64,000 nt of DNA. Origin: Hygrocybe punicea (lineage: Eukaryota > Basidiomycota > Agaricomycetes > Agaricales > Hygrophoraceae). The translations under genes were made by a program, and so were the position numbers. Location of the stretch: assembly GCA_963556145.1 (NCBI GenBank), contig OY744464.1, positions 744,001 through 808,000 of the forward strand. The letters are read 5' to 3'. Shown in pieces: positions 1 through 11,718 of this stretch (its first letter is position 1; each line of letters begins with the position of its first letter). The notes below the pieces were generated by a model. The model had not been told where the DNA came from. It searched no databases and saw nothing but the letters and a program-made list of their open reading frames with translations.

Positions 1-96
1 GAGCAAACCTTCATTCAGGCTGCTGTGACTGAGGTGATGGACTTGCAGACCGACGAACCGATCAGGGCTTCCATGTGGGTCAATATTATTCAGTAG
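1..96 (+). CDS. 3' end of an unidentified plus-strand gene (partial)
   Basis: Reading from base 1 there is an open frame of 31 codons ending in TAG at 94-96. It looks like protein (EQTFIQAAVTEVMDL at its start), but it is too short to assign to a family and its start lies outside the window. The stop codon falls inside the first unit of a 48 bp tandem duplication. It could equally be a chance open frame. Confidence 0.3.
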   Translation, partial: EQTFIQAAVTEVMDLQTDEPIRASMWVNIIQ

Positions 97-182
97 ATAT
101 GTCATTATATACCTTGAAAATTTTGTATCATTGATATTCAGTAGACATGTCATTATATACCTTCAAAAATTTGTATTGTTGA
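87..182. repeat. 48 bp tandem duplication (two units)
   Basis: Units at 87-134 and 135-182 differ at only a few positions. Both carry TATTCAGTAGA followed by CATTATATACCTT. The rest of the gap to 445 is AT-rich with several GCGC-containing runs around 210-280. I see no gene there. Confidence 0.85.
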
Positions 183-445
183 TATCGTCACTTTCACAGT
201 CTTGCCATAGTATTAATGATTTGCGCGCGTATATGACTTGCGCGTGCTATGACTTTGTGCGTGCACCATGACATGCGCAAACAAACACTTGTTGCGCAAC
301 ACCACCCATCGATACCAATCCATCGATGCCACCACAAACATTGCAACGTACGGTGAAAAAATTAGTTTTGATTAAAAGGATGATACACTACTGACTTTGA
401 AACAAAAGTAATGACTGTGGGCTACTACAAAACAAAAGTGGGATA

Positions 446-3429
446 CTATGAATCAAGAGGGCCGTCAAATTCTGCGACATCATCTAGTTGGCTGTAAATG
501 ATTCTTCCTTTTTTCCTCGAGGGCGACAGAGACGGTAGTGCCGGTGACGGATTCATATTCCTTCTCTTTCCCTCTGCCACTAACTTCCTCTGCACAAGAT
601 AAGCAGATTCATCCTCGGTACCTTCAATGTCGATTTGAAACTGGTGAGTCTCACATGTGTTACTTTCTTGGAGTACCACAAGAGCAGCTTTCTCATCAAC
701 GTTCAGATCCTCGATAATGAGCAAAATGACCATTTCCGGAATCAAAATTCGATTGATAAACTTGTGTGTTGGGATCGTGTGGATCATGTTTCGGTTGGAC
801 AATGGAACCAAATCCTGCAAGACTTGGGATATCACAGCATAGCCCCTTTCACCGTAGCTATATCATGATATCAGTGGATGATCTAATCCAGAGCTCAAAG
901 ACGTACTATCCCGTACCCCGACCATACCGCTGACTAAAATCAAGCTCTCCCTCGAGGCCCATTGCACGGTTTGCCCCAATATCCAGGATCAAGGTGCTGA
1001 AGAACTGGCAAAATATGGAGTCCCTTGGATCATCAATGATCTCTGCCAGCGCATCTGTGAGATCGGCTACCCTGTCTCTTAGGCTCTCGAAGTTGATCAT
1101 TTGCGGCCAGCGCTGGTTAATTGCTCTAGATGGCAGCAATGCCTCAGCGTGGTATTGTTGGGTTTTATCTTCCACAACGGATTCCTTTATACTGGACTCT
1201 GTGCTTAGTTCGTCCATGCTTGTCTCATCTGTTTCGGAAACCTCGACAATGTTTTGATATGCTTCTGCGACAAATTCAGCCCATGATTGTTTCGGAGAGC
1301 CTGCATGCTTGTACTTTGATACGAGATGAGTATTTTCCTTGTAAATCCTGTAATTTTTGTGGAATGTTGATCGGTGGTATGATAGGCTGAAGACCATTTC
1401 GAACGCAGTATCTTGATGAATGGTCGGCCGACGCTGCGCCCGGAACTGCTCTATTCGTTCAAACCCCTCGAAGATATCCACAGCAAAGAAGGACGTCGGC
1501 CATGCCCTTTCACCATTACGCAAGTATTTTCCTACCCATGGGCGCTCGCCTAGTGCTGCACTATGCAATGGAAATGCATGATCCACGTTCAAGTCCCCGC
1601 AATTGTCATTTGATGTTAATTTTTTTGGCGAGATTGTAGGGGCTATCGATGATGACCTTGATGCAGGTGAATCCCTGCTATATTTTACTCTCAATGGGCT
1701 TTCTGACATTGCCTTGGGACCAGGGTGTATGTCCAAAGTCTTCACGTTGTCCTGGACCCAGGCATTTGCAAAGATCCGTCCGTTTTTAACCCCACTAGGA
1801 CTTTGTACGAGACTGTTTGGATCTTGTATATTGTCTCGAGTACGTTTCTTGCTGATTGTGCCTGTACCATTTAACTTATCTATCTCCGCATCCAGACCAG
1901 GGCAATCTTGCAGACGAGGGCCAATGCTGCCACCGGAAAGTTTTCGGAAAAGAAGGGTTTCACCAGTTTCCACCTGCCGAACGGTATCAAAGGTGTGGCA
2001 ATCCCAGCGCTTTTGGAAACGATTATATGTTTCAACCCGTTTTTGCATTGACAAACCCAAGACTTCCACTAGTTCAGGATAATCTTTGATTCGGAAATCG
2101 GGAAAGGTTTCTACTCGCAATGGTAATACAATTGGCTCACGTCCCTCCTAAGTTAGGTGTATCAGAAGATTCTTTGTTGGTCAGGGAAAGTAATCTACCT
2201 GGTACCACAAAATAGCTGTAACCTGCATCATCTTTTGTTGTCGTGATCGCAGCACGGCGTCTTTGGTGTTGGTACGTCAATCATCATCTTTCCCAGCCAT
2301 TCGACGTGCTTCTAACCAGGCTGGTGTGGTAGATTGCCACATAGTCGCAATTGGTATGGCATGGTTTGCTCTCGGAGCCGGTCGCAGTGTGGGGGTGGTA
2401 TTGGTGTGAATCGTTGGAACTGGTGGGAGAAACATAGGAATCACAGAGCATGGTGTCGGACGCGCATCTTGCAGCACCATGGGTAGTTGCTGATCTGTTC
2501 TCTGCACAGACTCTTGTCTATGCATTTCTGGTGACCTATTGCCTATTTGTGCCTCAGGTACTGCAACCCGCAATGCCGTTGGACCTGGCACCGCTTGCTG
2601 GGGCAATGTAAACAGCATGGGATCCAATGATTCTCCAGCTGGCGACACAGACGGCGGCATGGATACCGACCTTGATGCCTGCACTCCAAGCTCCGGCAAA
2701 GGGATACGATGCTTCCACTCCTGACAAGGAGGGCGATGTACTCCTTTCGTGGCGGCATCTAGAGCAGCATCTCTGCAACACTTCCGACACATAAAATTTG
2801 TACATTCGGTGTGTCCTGGTGTTCTGGTGCCTTTCGCTGACTTACAGGTTTCCATAGCACAGAATATCCCACCATTCGGACGTCGAAGCTTTGCTATGAT
2901 GGCTTCTCGAGTGGCAGGGCGCTCTACTGGTGGCGTTTGGGAATAGAATGAAGGACTATTGACAAGTGGAGTTTGGGAATGGAATGAAGGACTATTGACA
3001 AGTGATGGAGCTTGGGTATGGAATGAAGGACTATTAACCAGTGGTGAGGGTTGGGGAAGAAACGGGAGAGGTAAATTCTTTGGAACGAGTGACGGAAGTT
3101 GGTTGGCATTAGGAATGGCGTGACGTATGGGTATAGTTGACATGGCCTGGTTATTGGGTATAATATTTTGGAGTATCGTTGGATCTTCTCTCGCAGCTTG
3201 AACGAGTGATAGTGCGAAATCTGGATCTAAAGGATTGGAATGAAAGACTGTGTTTCGACAGTGCCGGTTAGAACACTACTTAGGATTAGTTATCTTCTTG
3301 ACCAGTATACCAAAAAAAAAAAAATACAGTTTGTTGGATGCGGTTCTTGTTCTCTATTTTCCCAGTTCCTTTATTAACAGAAGGAGGGTTCAATAGGTTA
3401 CCGCAACGTTCACAAGGAGTGGATGTCAT
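446..3429 (-). CDS. Cys-rich Agaricomycete family protein of unknown function
   Basis: Multi-exon minus-strand gene. The likely first exon starts at ATG 3429-3427 and carries CERCGNLLNPP. The next exon (from about 3226) is rich in Pro and Ser, with three or four near-identical NSPSFHSQ-type repeats, followed by a zinc-binding-like cysteine cluster (CAMETCKSAKG, then FMCRKCCRDA and PPCQEWKH). After an intron ending at 2148 the protein resumes with EGREPIVLPLRVETFPDF and runs to 907. A 49 bp intron (858-906, donor GTACGT) leads to the last exon 857-446, ending in TAG. The layout matches a family that recurs in mushroom genomes (Cys cluster, a TFPDF-like middle, then a WPxxFxVDI block near codon 210 of the long exon). 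Its biochemical role is unknown to me. One in-frame TGA (2279-2277) lies between the Cys cluster and the middle block; a 45 bp intron with a weak donor could remove it. Confidence 0.55.
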
Positions 3430-3651
3430 TTTGGTTTGTTGAATAAAAATATTTATTTATGTATTTAGAGATTACATAGTTGCGCGATGCGCGCGATGCC
3501 GAGGCAGCAGGCCCTGAGTTTCAATGTTAACGCACTGAGTTTGAAACTAATGGACATGTCCATAAGTCCCGTGGACAAAGTCGGCGGCGGTCAGACATTG
3601 TGAACAAATCCGGAATATCCATTCGAAGACGAATTCGCAGACCAGCTCTAC

Positions 3652-3858
3652 ATGTTTGGCTGTTCACCGACACCCTCCAACGCCAGCAAAATGGTCCGTG
3701 TGATCAAGCCGGATGATGTCTGGATCGACGATACGCCCGAGCATAACCAACGTCTCGACGACCTGGCGCACAGACTCGGAACGTTTGTGAGCACGCCGGA
3801 AGAGATCTTGCGTTTTAGGAACAACCGCAGCTTCAAGCGTAGGCAAATCAGGGCGTAA
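3652..3858 (+). CDS. Small hypothetical protein (68 aa)
   Basis: A single open frame encodes 68 residues, with an acidic middle (PDDVWIDDTPEHNQRLDDL) and a basic tail (RFRNNRSFKRRQIRA). I see no signal peptide, membrane segment or known motif. It sits between two minus-strand genes, and the upstream 200 bp (3430-3650) shows only GC-rich repeats of GCGCGATGC. It may be a real small gene, a gene remnant or chance. Confidence 0.3.
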   Translation: MFGCSPTPSNASKMVRVIKPDDVWIDDTPEHNQRLDDLAHRLGTFVSTPEEILRFRNNRSFKRRQIRA

Positions 3859-3962
3859 GATTTCGGAATTGCGGTGACTCCGAGCCAGAAATGCCTTGTC
3901 TTGACGGAGAGTAATCCGTACTTTTTACTTTACAAGTAATTTCGTACAATGAGAATCATATT

Positions 3963-5782
3963 TCAGGCGTTGCATTTTCTCAGCTGTAACACGACATCTA
4001 CCCAGAAGTCCCCATTCCACGCACCAGCTTCCAAACCCTCCAAAAGCAATTTTACAACATTCCGATAGATCTCACCCATCATACCCTGCAGCTTATCCGT
4101 CCTTTTCACCAAATAAGCTGTCCAATTCTCTGCTGCGATCATAGCGGGAAGTTTGGCGTGAAGCTCTCGCAAAGAGATCCACAATCCAATCTCAATCAAC
4201 AAACACCCAAGCTGGTACTGGTCGAACTGGCGGCAGTATGGCTGTCGCTTCATTTGATCCGGGTGGAAATAAATGTTCGCGTTCTGATTTTCGGAGAGCA
4301 TGCTGTCCGTCAATTCGATGTTGGCTTCCTTGCGGGAATATTCCCACCCTACGATATAAGGTTCCTCAATCCTCATCCGTGGTGCTGAGAAGAAGAGGAT
4401 ATTGTCGGATCGGAGTCCTTTGTGAAGCCACCCACAAGAATGTATGTGCAGCACGAACTCGGAGAGTCTCTGTGCTAACCGGAAGCGATCACCGAGGCTG
4501 GGCATAAAGCGATTTCTGTGTGAGCCACCTGTTTCTGCAGACTGTGAATTCTCCAACAGTCCACGAAGGGTCTTTGGTGCTGGTAAGGGTCGGCCAGCAG
4601 GGGGAGGTGGGAGTTCATAAATGATGCCGATCCAGGCCCTCATGGTCTCATTTGTCATTCGTATGTCTTCGAAAAAGCCTGTAGAGCGCAAGAGTCTGTA
4701 TTTCGACTGCTGCGGTGCATGGTTAAGGAGTTTGGTGAGACTGTTGATGTATGGCTTGATCTCTTCTGCAGAAAATCTGTTACGGTTGTACGATTTCCAT
4801 TCAACCAAGACTTGTCGACTTTTGCCCGAAGGGCCCGCTAAGCATGGCAATGAGCTAATAAATCTGAGACTAGTTAACATTCGTTGAACTCACCGTCCAT
4901 GGTCGCGAAACAACGATCCCTGATACCATGACGGTCAAAGTTGGGTAGGTTCGAAATGTTGGAAACCTCCATGGACATGCCAGTGTCACCTGTCTCGGTT
5001 TCCATTCTCCATGCGTGGACCTGGGCATCAAGGTGAGCTTCGAGTACGGGGTAGTCCTCGGCGACCTTCGAGTACGGTTCAAGTTCGGCTAGACGCGATT
5101 CAACTGAGAGGGAAGGCGAAGGGCGTGGGATTTTGCTGCCTAACGCTTCAGACAGCGATAGTTGCAACAACGGCAGTGTGAGATCATACAGACTCCCAAT
5201 GTTTTCTTTGTAGGCTTTGAGCGCTTCATCGAAGGCTTTACGGTCGTGGAGGGTCCAAAGGAACGCCTTGGCCACTGGAATTTTCTTGTTCAGGTCACTA
5301 CTTCGTTCTTTGCGGGATCCTGCCGCCTCTTGTATCTCAGGATATTCCAGTGGGTGTCGTAGTGCGTTGGTCTCACTCGGTACCATGACAGTTTGGGGAT
5401 TTGCTACAGGATCCATTGGGACATCGTCCTTGTCAGTTTCCCTCAGCTCATACCTCGCCATTATCTGTTTCAACTCCTCCGCTTTTCCCGCGATGGTCGC
5501 AAGCACAGTTGTGACCACTGTTTTCACATTTGGCAGCAAGAGGTAGTCGCTGACCTCTGTCAAGCGATCCCTGCTATTCTTGTCTATAACGAGATTGTGT
5601 ATGCGTCCCCACAGGAGGAGCCGATTTTCTTCGACGATCAGTCTAGCCTCGAAATCGGCGGCGTCCTTGCCAAATCTCCGCATGGTGGATAAAAACTTGT
5701 AAGCCTGGAAACAGGATTGGAAGTACGGGAAGGTGCCGCTTCCACCGAAGACTAATCCTACGATTTGAATTGGGACCACCAT
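3963..5782 (-). CDS. HeLo-domain protein with C-terminal pseudokinase
   Basis: Two exons, 5782-4894 and 4837-3963, are joined by a 56 bp GTGAGT...TTAG intron and give 587 residues. Residues 1 to about 220 match the HeLo (prion-inhibition and propagation) domain: hydrophobic start MVVPIQIVGLVFGGSG, then FGKDAADFEARLIVEENRLLLWG. HeLo domains are helical bundles of the HET-S cell-death family that act at the plasma membrane and resemble the MLKL executioner bundle (family knowledge). From about residue 298 a kinase-like fold follows. VLVEWK (K311) is kept, but the catalytic loop reads LHKGLRSDN (about 435-442), so the catalytic Asp is Gly, and the DFG position reads GWE (about 460). It is therefore predicted to be a non-phosphorylating pseudokinase. 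It is divergent from the kinase-ankyrin gene 122 bp away. A role as a membrane-acting death effector is inference. Confidence 0.85.
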
Positions 5783-5904
5783 TGCGGTTGAGCATGGGTG
5801 TTCGCCTATTCAATCGGGCTGTCCGTACAGTCTGTGGGCGCTTCCTTGCATATGCCATCAATCAGCGTGCTTGCACAGCTTATGGGCGCTTAGTACTTTC
5901 TACC
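5783..5904. promoter_or_regulatory. Short shared promoter between HeLo and kinase-ankyrin genes
   Basis: Only 122 bp separate the two divergent start codons (5782 minus, 5905 plus), so any core promoter must be shared or overlap the coding ends. I see no clear TATA box. The plus frame stays open upstream of 5905 to 5770, so a slightly longer N-terminus (45 residues) is possible, but it would overlap the HeLo start. Confidence 0.5.
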
Positions 5905-8900
5905 ATGTTTCTCGACTCCAGTGCCCCGTGTCAGAGTCCGCCTTCACAGACAGTCAACCGGACAGCTGGTCATTCAACAGATTCGGCATCCGGATGGATG
6001 ATATACTCCAATACTTCCTCCTTAAGCGGCTTGGACTTCCAGGCCGATCCGGCAGGCGTCGACGATCCATTTGCTGAAATCCTTGGCCTCTTTGACCCTA
6101 GCACCATCGGGCCGTTTCAAATTTCACTTCACCGTAGTGTTGCAGGGTTCGTCAACATGAGCGGTTCAAGCAAGGAGGCAATCCTTGGACAGGGCGGCTC
6201 TTTCATCGTGCGCCGCGTTTCTTACAACCCCTCCGAGCATTACGCATCCATACACTGCGTGGAATGGGTGGCCCCGAAGTACGTCGTTGTAAAACAACCC
6301 CTTCTCAGCGAGAACTGGGCCCTCGAAGATGTTCGTCGCCTTCGTGCAGTTTTGCTCGAGATAAAGATACTCCGACATAAGCCGATTTCTGAGCATCCAA
6401 ACATCGTCCGGCTGTTCCAGTTGCGGTGGCACACGCAGGACGGACCTTACTTTCTCTCCCCATCCATTGTTATGGAGTATGCCGACATGGGACCATTGGC
6501 AGCATTTCAGGACCCACGAAGGTTAATTTTGAACTCAAACACGAAAAGAATAATATGCTTGGATATCGCCCGAGGACTGCAGGCGTTACATGCTTCCGGG
6601 ATTGTGCATGGGGATGTTAAAGCAGAGTAAGAACATATGAAAGTTATTTTGGTCTCGAGCTCACTCCCATCTTAAGAAATATACTTCTTTTCAGGTGTAG
6701 AGATAAAGGATACTGCGCAAAAATCTCCGATTTTGGTGCGTGCACATATATCTTCAATATGGCCCTTCTTCCTCCCAGTCATGCAACATCCCTAGAGTTG
6801 CGGTTTCTTCCGAAACTTGTTTTTGTTGCCGCCGAAATTATTAACAAACACTTGCGTAGGTTGCTCTCTAATCGGCATTCTCAATGAGCGGAACGTCGAG
6901 AAGCAAAAATTGAGGGGCTTTTCTTCGATCTGGAGAGCGCCCGAGTATGATCAGCTTCTGGACTCTGTCAACCTCTTTCAGACAGACATCTATTCATATG
7001 GCTTGCTGGTGTGGTGTGTCATGTTGAATGGTGTCCACCCATATCGGTTACTTTATCGGGACGCAGAGAGCAAGGTTCTTGCAAGAACATCAATCCAAAC
7101 TTTCTCTACCATCCCCGATATCGCAGAGTCGTTATCTCCTGAGGAATTTGATGATCTAAAATCCACTGGCGACATTATTGTCAGTTTGGCGCTGAATACT
7201 TTGAAGGAATCCTATGATCGGGATGATGTACTCCACATCATGAGAAGCTTGTTGGATCGCACTCTGCGGGCGGAGCTGTCAAAAAGGTGTTGCAATGTTG
7301 ATGACCTGGTTGACTTACTGTCTGCCGCGGGTGAAGACACAGCGCTGATGTCGTGAGTGAGCGCTGTTGACCTTATGCAACTCACGCTTACCTCAACGAA
7401 CACTACAAGCATCAACCATGGATGCAAAGTACTCCAGAAAGGAGATTTTGACATATTCTCTCCATCGGTTAGTGACAGCGAACAGGTTTCAAAATGGGTC
7501 CCACATTGATAAGAAATACGGTAGATGCCTATCTGGATCTATTGTCTGAAATCCATGCACCCAGATTTCTGGAATGTAATCACCACTGCATTGATAAGAT
7601 CTGCAAATGCTCTCCTAGGGGCCAGGACGAAGGAAGGGCGGCGGTTGTGCTTGGTTCTTGCAATTTGTCACATCGAACATTTCCACAAGCACCATGACCC
7701 TCAGCAAGCCGCGCTATGGGCGACCAAGGCAGCTCAGTCGGGTGATATCACAGCGCAGGGTCTCATCAAGCGCATCTACGATTCCCTTGAATTACTGATT
7801 CCACCAGATCTGCCTTGGATGTCGTGGCTGGTCAACGCAATGAAGCATGGCTCCTTGACAGCCAAGAAAAGTCTGCAGGAGGTAGACATGGGACTGCACG
7901 ATGAAACCGTGAAAACAATTATGGAGGAACGGCAGCAGCGCGATCTGACCGACCGGCGTATACTAGAAAAGCACACAATACGTGATGGCTCACGCTATCA
8001 GTTAATCTCCAGTGGCAGGGTCTATGTACTGCCTTTTGATTCATTTGGAATGCAGATCGTATCTTCTCAAGGGGATTCCCTACTCCACTGTGTATCCTAT
8101 CTTGGCGATTTAGATTTCTGCCATGCACTTCTCGAGGCAAAATCCTTCCCGGTCGATGTTGTGAATGACGAGGGGGAAACCGCCTTGCATTATGCGTGTA
8201 GAAATCACAAGGAAGAGATTGTCCAGCTCTTGCTGTCAAATGGTGCAAATCCAAATACTCCATCCACGAAACAAGTGACACCACTACATTATGCCATCAT
8301 GAGCGTCACCTTCGGCCAGGATCTAATTGGCACCCTCGTCGACCATGGAGCAAATATAAATGCTTTGTCGTCCGTTGGATATGCAGATGCTATGGGTCCA
8401 ACTGCATGTGACTATTACCACAACTTTGTTGGTTCTCCGTTGCATTGGGCGGTGTTGAACGGTGAAGCTGCAATCGTCCACGCCTTGCTGCAGTATGGCG
8501 CAAATCCGAATCTCAATAACGATTCAGGATTATCTCCACTCAAACTCGCTATCGGACTACGCTCATTCGAGATTATGGAGTTATTGCTGTGTTACAGCAA
8601 CAAGAGCGGGTTGCCTCAAGTGGATGACCTACTGCCATGGATTGGTTGGAAATATACGCCGTCGCTGTCGCACATTGTTCATGCGGATAATAAGCGCAAG
8701 GAGTCTTTCTTGCTGGTTGTCGAACATCTGAGGAAGTACGGGGTCGAAATTGACGATAGGGGACTTCTGTGTCAGGCACTGGATGATGACAATGTCGAGA
8801 TCGTAGACCATTTCATTCGTGAGCTGGAGCTTGGTCCTGGAACAGATTTAGGGACGTATCACCACGAAGGAAGCGACCTACTTGTTCGACTGGAGTCGTT

Positions 8901-9828
8901 CCTTGTCTTGGCTATTTTGGCTTGCTGCCCCGCCATGGTGAAGATGCTTCTCCATCATCTCGGGGGTAGGATCCGGCCCGACCTCTTGGAACACGGACAT
9001 ACACCTTTAGGTGCACTCAGCGTGCGTCTGAGTCTTGTTGGTGAAGAGATGGAAAGCATAGCGGCCATGTTACTATCAGCCGGAGCCGATGTCAATGCCC
9101 TGGACACCATGTCGGGAACACCGCTTCTCACCGCTGTCACCTGGGGCAGACTTGAAGCGGTCCGAATCTTCCTGGATCTACAATATACGCCGGTACCGAC
9201 AGATCTCGACAGACCTTTCACGAGATGCCTGCGATCTCATTCGAAAGTGTCCCCAGCTATGTTTCGACTATTCCTCGAAGCAAAGCCAGACCTGCTTATG
9301 TCTCCCGCTGAACTCTCTGACGAAAAGACAAACGTTATTCATGTCATTTGTTCTGAACGAGATGGCGAGCGAGATGACGCCCTCAACGTACAGAAGCTGA
9401 AAGCTGTTGTTTATGTGTTGAAAAACTTGCCAGGCGGGCAGGAGAGATTGCGGGCTTGTATCAACCACAAGCCCCCGCCCCTCCAGTACACAGCCCTGCA
9501 TCTTGCAGCTATGTGGGCAAACGTGGAAGCTGCTGCTGTGCTGTTAGACCTGGGCGCTGACATCAACGCACACGGCGATCTCTTCAACTTTCAAACGCCC
9601 TTGGACTGTGCGGAGGTCAGGGATTGGGACAAATATCAGAACATCTCGTGTCCCGAGCTTGAGGATGTTGCCAGGGCAGGAGGACTTGCGGCGGAGAGGC
9701 TAGCATACGATAACCGTACAAAAGCCGTCATCAAGCTACTCAAACGACGAGGGGGAAAGAATGGGCAGTTAGATTTTTCAAAGCTCGCGGAGCTATCCTT
9801 CCCACTCCCTGCGTTTGGTTTTCCTTAA
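5905..9828 (+). CDS. Protein kinase with ankyrin repeats (RIPK-like layout)
   Basis: Five exons (5905-6626, 6677-6735, 6860-7352, 7410-7467, 7525-9828) give 1211 residues with all phases agreeing. The ATG at 5905 follows TACC. The kinase keeps every key element: glycine loop LGQGGSF (94-100), Lys in YVVVKQP (130), helix-C Glu (152), catalytic loop HGDVKAENILLF (Asp 237, Asn 242), DFG (259-261) and RAPEY. The second exon must start at 6677: the alternative acceptor at 6694 would delete the catalytic Asn. After the kinase comes a helical stretch resembling SEL1/TPR (DPQQAALWATKAAQSGDI), then ankyrin repeats such as GETALHYACRNHKEEIVQLL, SPLHWAVLNGEAAIVHALL and YTALHLAAMWANVEAAAVLL, with degenerate repeats between. 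Ankyrins bind partner proteins. Together with the adjacent HeLo pseudokinase it may form a signalling pair (inference). The last small intron could start at 7468 or 7486. Confidence 0.88.
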
Positions 9829-10159
9829 AATCACTCTACGTTTACTGTAGGCTGAGTGCTTAGTTATGATAAACCATGTTTCTTTTTGATGACAGGTCCT
9901 GTTTGATGTTCAGCTGTCCGGCAGGATTTGGGCGTGTGGAAAACCTTGCCAGAGAGTAAATTTCGTGCGTGCAGAAAGTTTCGCCGGACATCTGTTACTT
10001 TGCCTCAAAAGCTTCCAGGAGAATGGGGCAGGCTCAATGACAATCCACACCGTCAAGGAAAGCATTTGGAACGATACGTCAAAAGGTGAAGAATGTTATT
10101 AATGAATGATGCCGTGGACCTGAACTTGACTTGCTAAAGCTATGAAGGTTATTTTATAT
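9829..10159. other. Intergenic gap between convergent genes
   Basis: A 331 bp gap lies between the stop of the kinase-ankyrin gene and the stop of the GH16-like gene. It should hold the two 3' untranslated regions. I see no gene, repeat or structured RNA in it. Confidence 0.6.
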
Positions 10160-11182
10160 TTAGCACGTCCTGTAATAGATGGCCGCAATCTCCATAAACG
10201 AATTACCACCAGTGAAGGGCTCCCCACAGTATCCCACAGTGTTGCCTCCACTAGCTGCACAGTTGTACTCCCCGGCAAACAGGTTCATAGGCTTGGTAGG
10301 AATACCACTCGTGAAAACGGCATTAGCAACCTCGAAACCATTCGTTAACGCAATGGTGAACTTCATGTACTGGCCTTTCTCCAGATACACCTTGTAAATG
10401 TAAAAATCCTGCCCAGCCGCCCCGTTCTGAGTGCCGGTGTAGGCGCCGTGGTTTCGCAGTGTTGGACCAATGCCTGGACGGTACGAGCCAGAGCCCGTAT
10501 AGTATGTAAATTCAGCTTCTCTGTTGCCACCGCCGTATATCTCCACGATGTCAATCTCGTCACAGTCATGGATGTGGTTGCCGTTCCCGTCAAGCGGACC
10601 TAGGATGCAGAGTGGCTCGCGGAGGACCGCGTTAGAATTCTTGCCGCTGTCTGGGGCGCCGCGCATGGTGACCCATATGTTCCTATTCTCTCCCGTCGAG
10701 TTCAGCATTTGGAAAAAAAAAAGTATTTGAGAAAGGCAAAAACTGACGTGAAAGGAGCACTGCCATCATTGAAAGTAAAGTCGTAGCGCAGCCGACTCTC
10801 GGTGTTTGGATCGTTGACATCGGACGTCGGGCTGTAGAGCCTCCACCCATTCTGCCCGGGCCCTTGCATGCCAATGAAGCTGTCGTAACCGGGGTAGCTT
10901 CGATAGTTCGAGAACGTGTGTACGGTGTTGAGACAGCCGTCGGGATCGCGTTGCTGCAGGAAGGTGGTGTTGCTGGCGAGGGCTTCGTCTAGGAAGGCTT
11001 GCATGGCGGCATTGGAGGCGGCGGCACGCGCGTCCGCTTTTTTGGAGTCAAAGGTGGTGCCAATGAGGGAATGGCTATATAAGAGTCACGGGTGAGAACG
11101 CGAAAGAGAGTGAGGTTGACCCATATACTACATACATGGCCATGGAGGCAAGGGCCAAAGTCGAGACGAGGAACTTTATCAT
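10160..11182 (-). CDS. Secreted GH16-like (ExDxxE motif) protein
   Basis: Three exons (11182-11136, 11074-10748, 10682-10160) give 298 residues, with introns of 61 and 65 bp and matching phases. The first residues, MIKFLVSTLALASMA, form a signal peptide, so the product is probably secreted. Exon 3 carries CDEIDIVEIYGG with E167, D169 and E172. This is the spacing of the catalytic ExDxxE motif of glycoside hydrolase family 16 beta-glucanases, on a Gly- and aromatic-rich beta-sandwich-like background (YLEKGQYMKFTIALTNGF). The length fits small fungal GH16 enzymes. A cell-wall or environmental beta-glucan substrate is inferred. It could instead be another concanavalin-like sandwich protein, because the flanking residues are not typical of the GH16 core. 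The acceptor of exon 3 was chosen at 10683 because only that site keeps the frame. Confidence 0.6.
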
Positions 11183-11718
11183 GTTGTTGAGTTATTGTTG
11201 GGGTACTACACAGGTTACTTCCGTCCTTTTATATTGGTTTCGTTTTCTCGCTCGGGCGTTAGAGTCGGCCGGAAGCATATGGGGGTAACGATTGGATTTC
11301 TCGGCCGCATCGATATCGTTACCCATCGTATGCTCTGTGGCGTTCAACGTTCAACGGCCACTAGGAAAGTTGGTTATTTCCGGACTAGTTGATCAGCAGC
11401 GACCGCCTCGAGGGACGGGGAAAGAAACAAAGCGGTTTTGATTTACAAATTGCACTGCTTTCAAGATCTTTCGCATCGATCTCACTTCCATCGTTCACGC
11501 GTTCACTTTCCCATCACATAAGAACCCCCCCTTGAAGGCCGTGGGAACCTCCCCGAAGTCCTGCCTAAGGTGCGCGTTCACGAGGCGTAAGCGATGTAGA
11601 CTGATGCCGTGAGATTGTCGATGTCCATTATTTACGCAGGGTAGGCATCAGGAAAAAAAAAAGAGTAGATATATTATATAGTCTGATATATAGTCTGAAT
11701 GGAGAGGCGTATGTAACC
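11183..11718. other. Intergenic gap holding the GH16-like promoter
   Basis: The 536 bp gap lies between the start of the GH16-like gene and the stop of the DyP gene, both minus strand. It should contain the promoter of the former and the terminator region of the latter. A poly-A stretch at 11653-11663 and an AT-rich ATATATTATATAG block near 11668-11682 are the only marked features. Confidence 0.5.
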
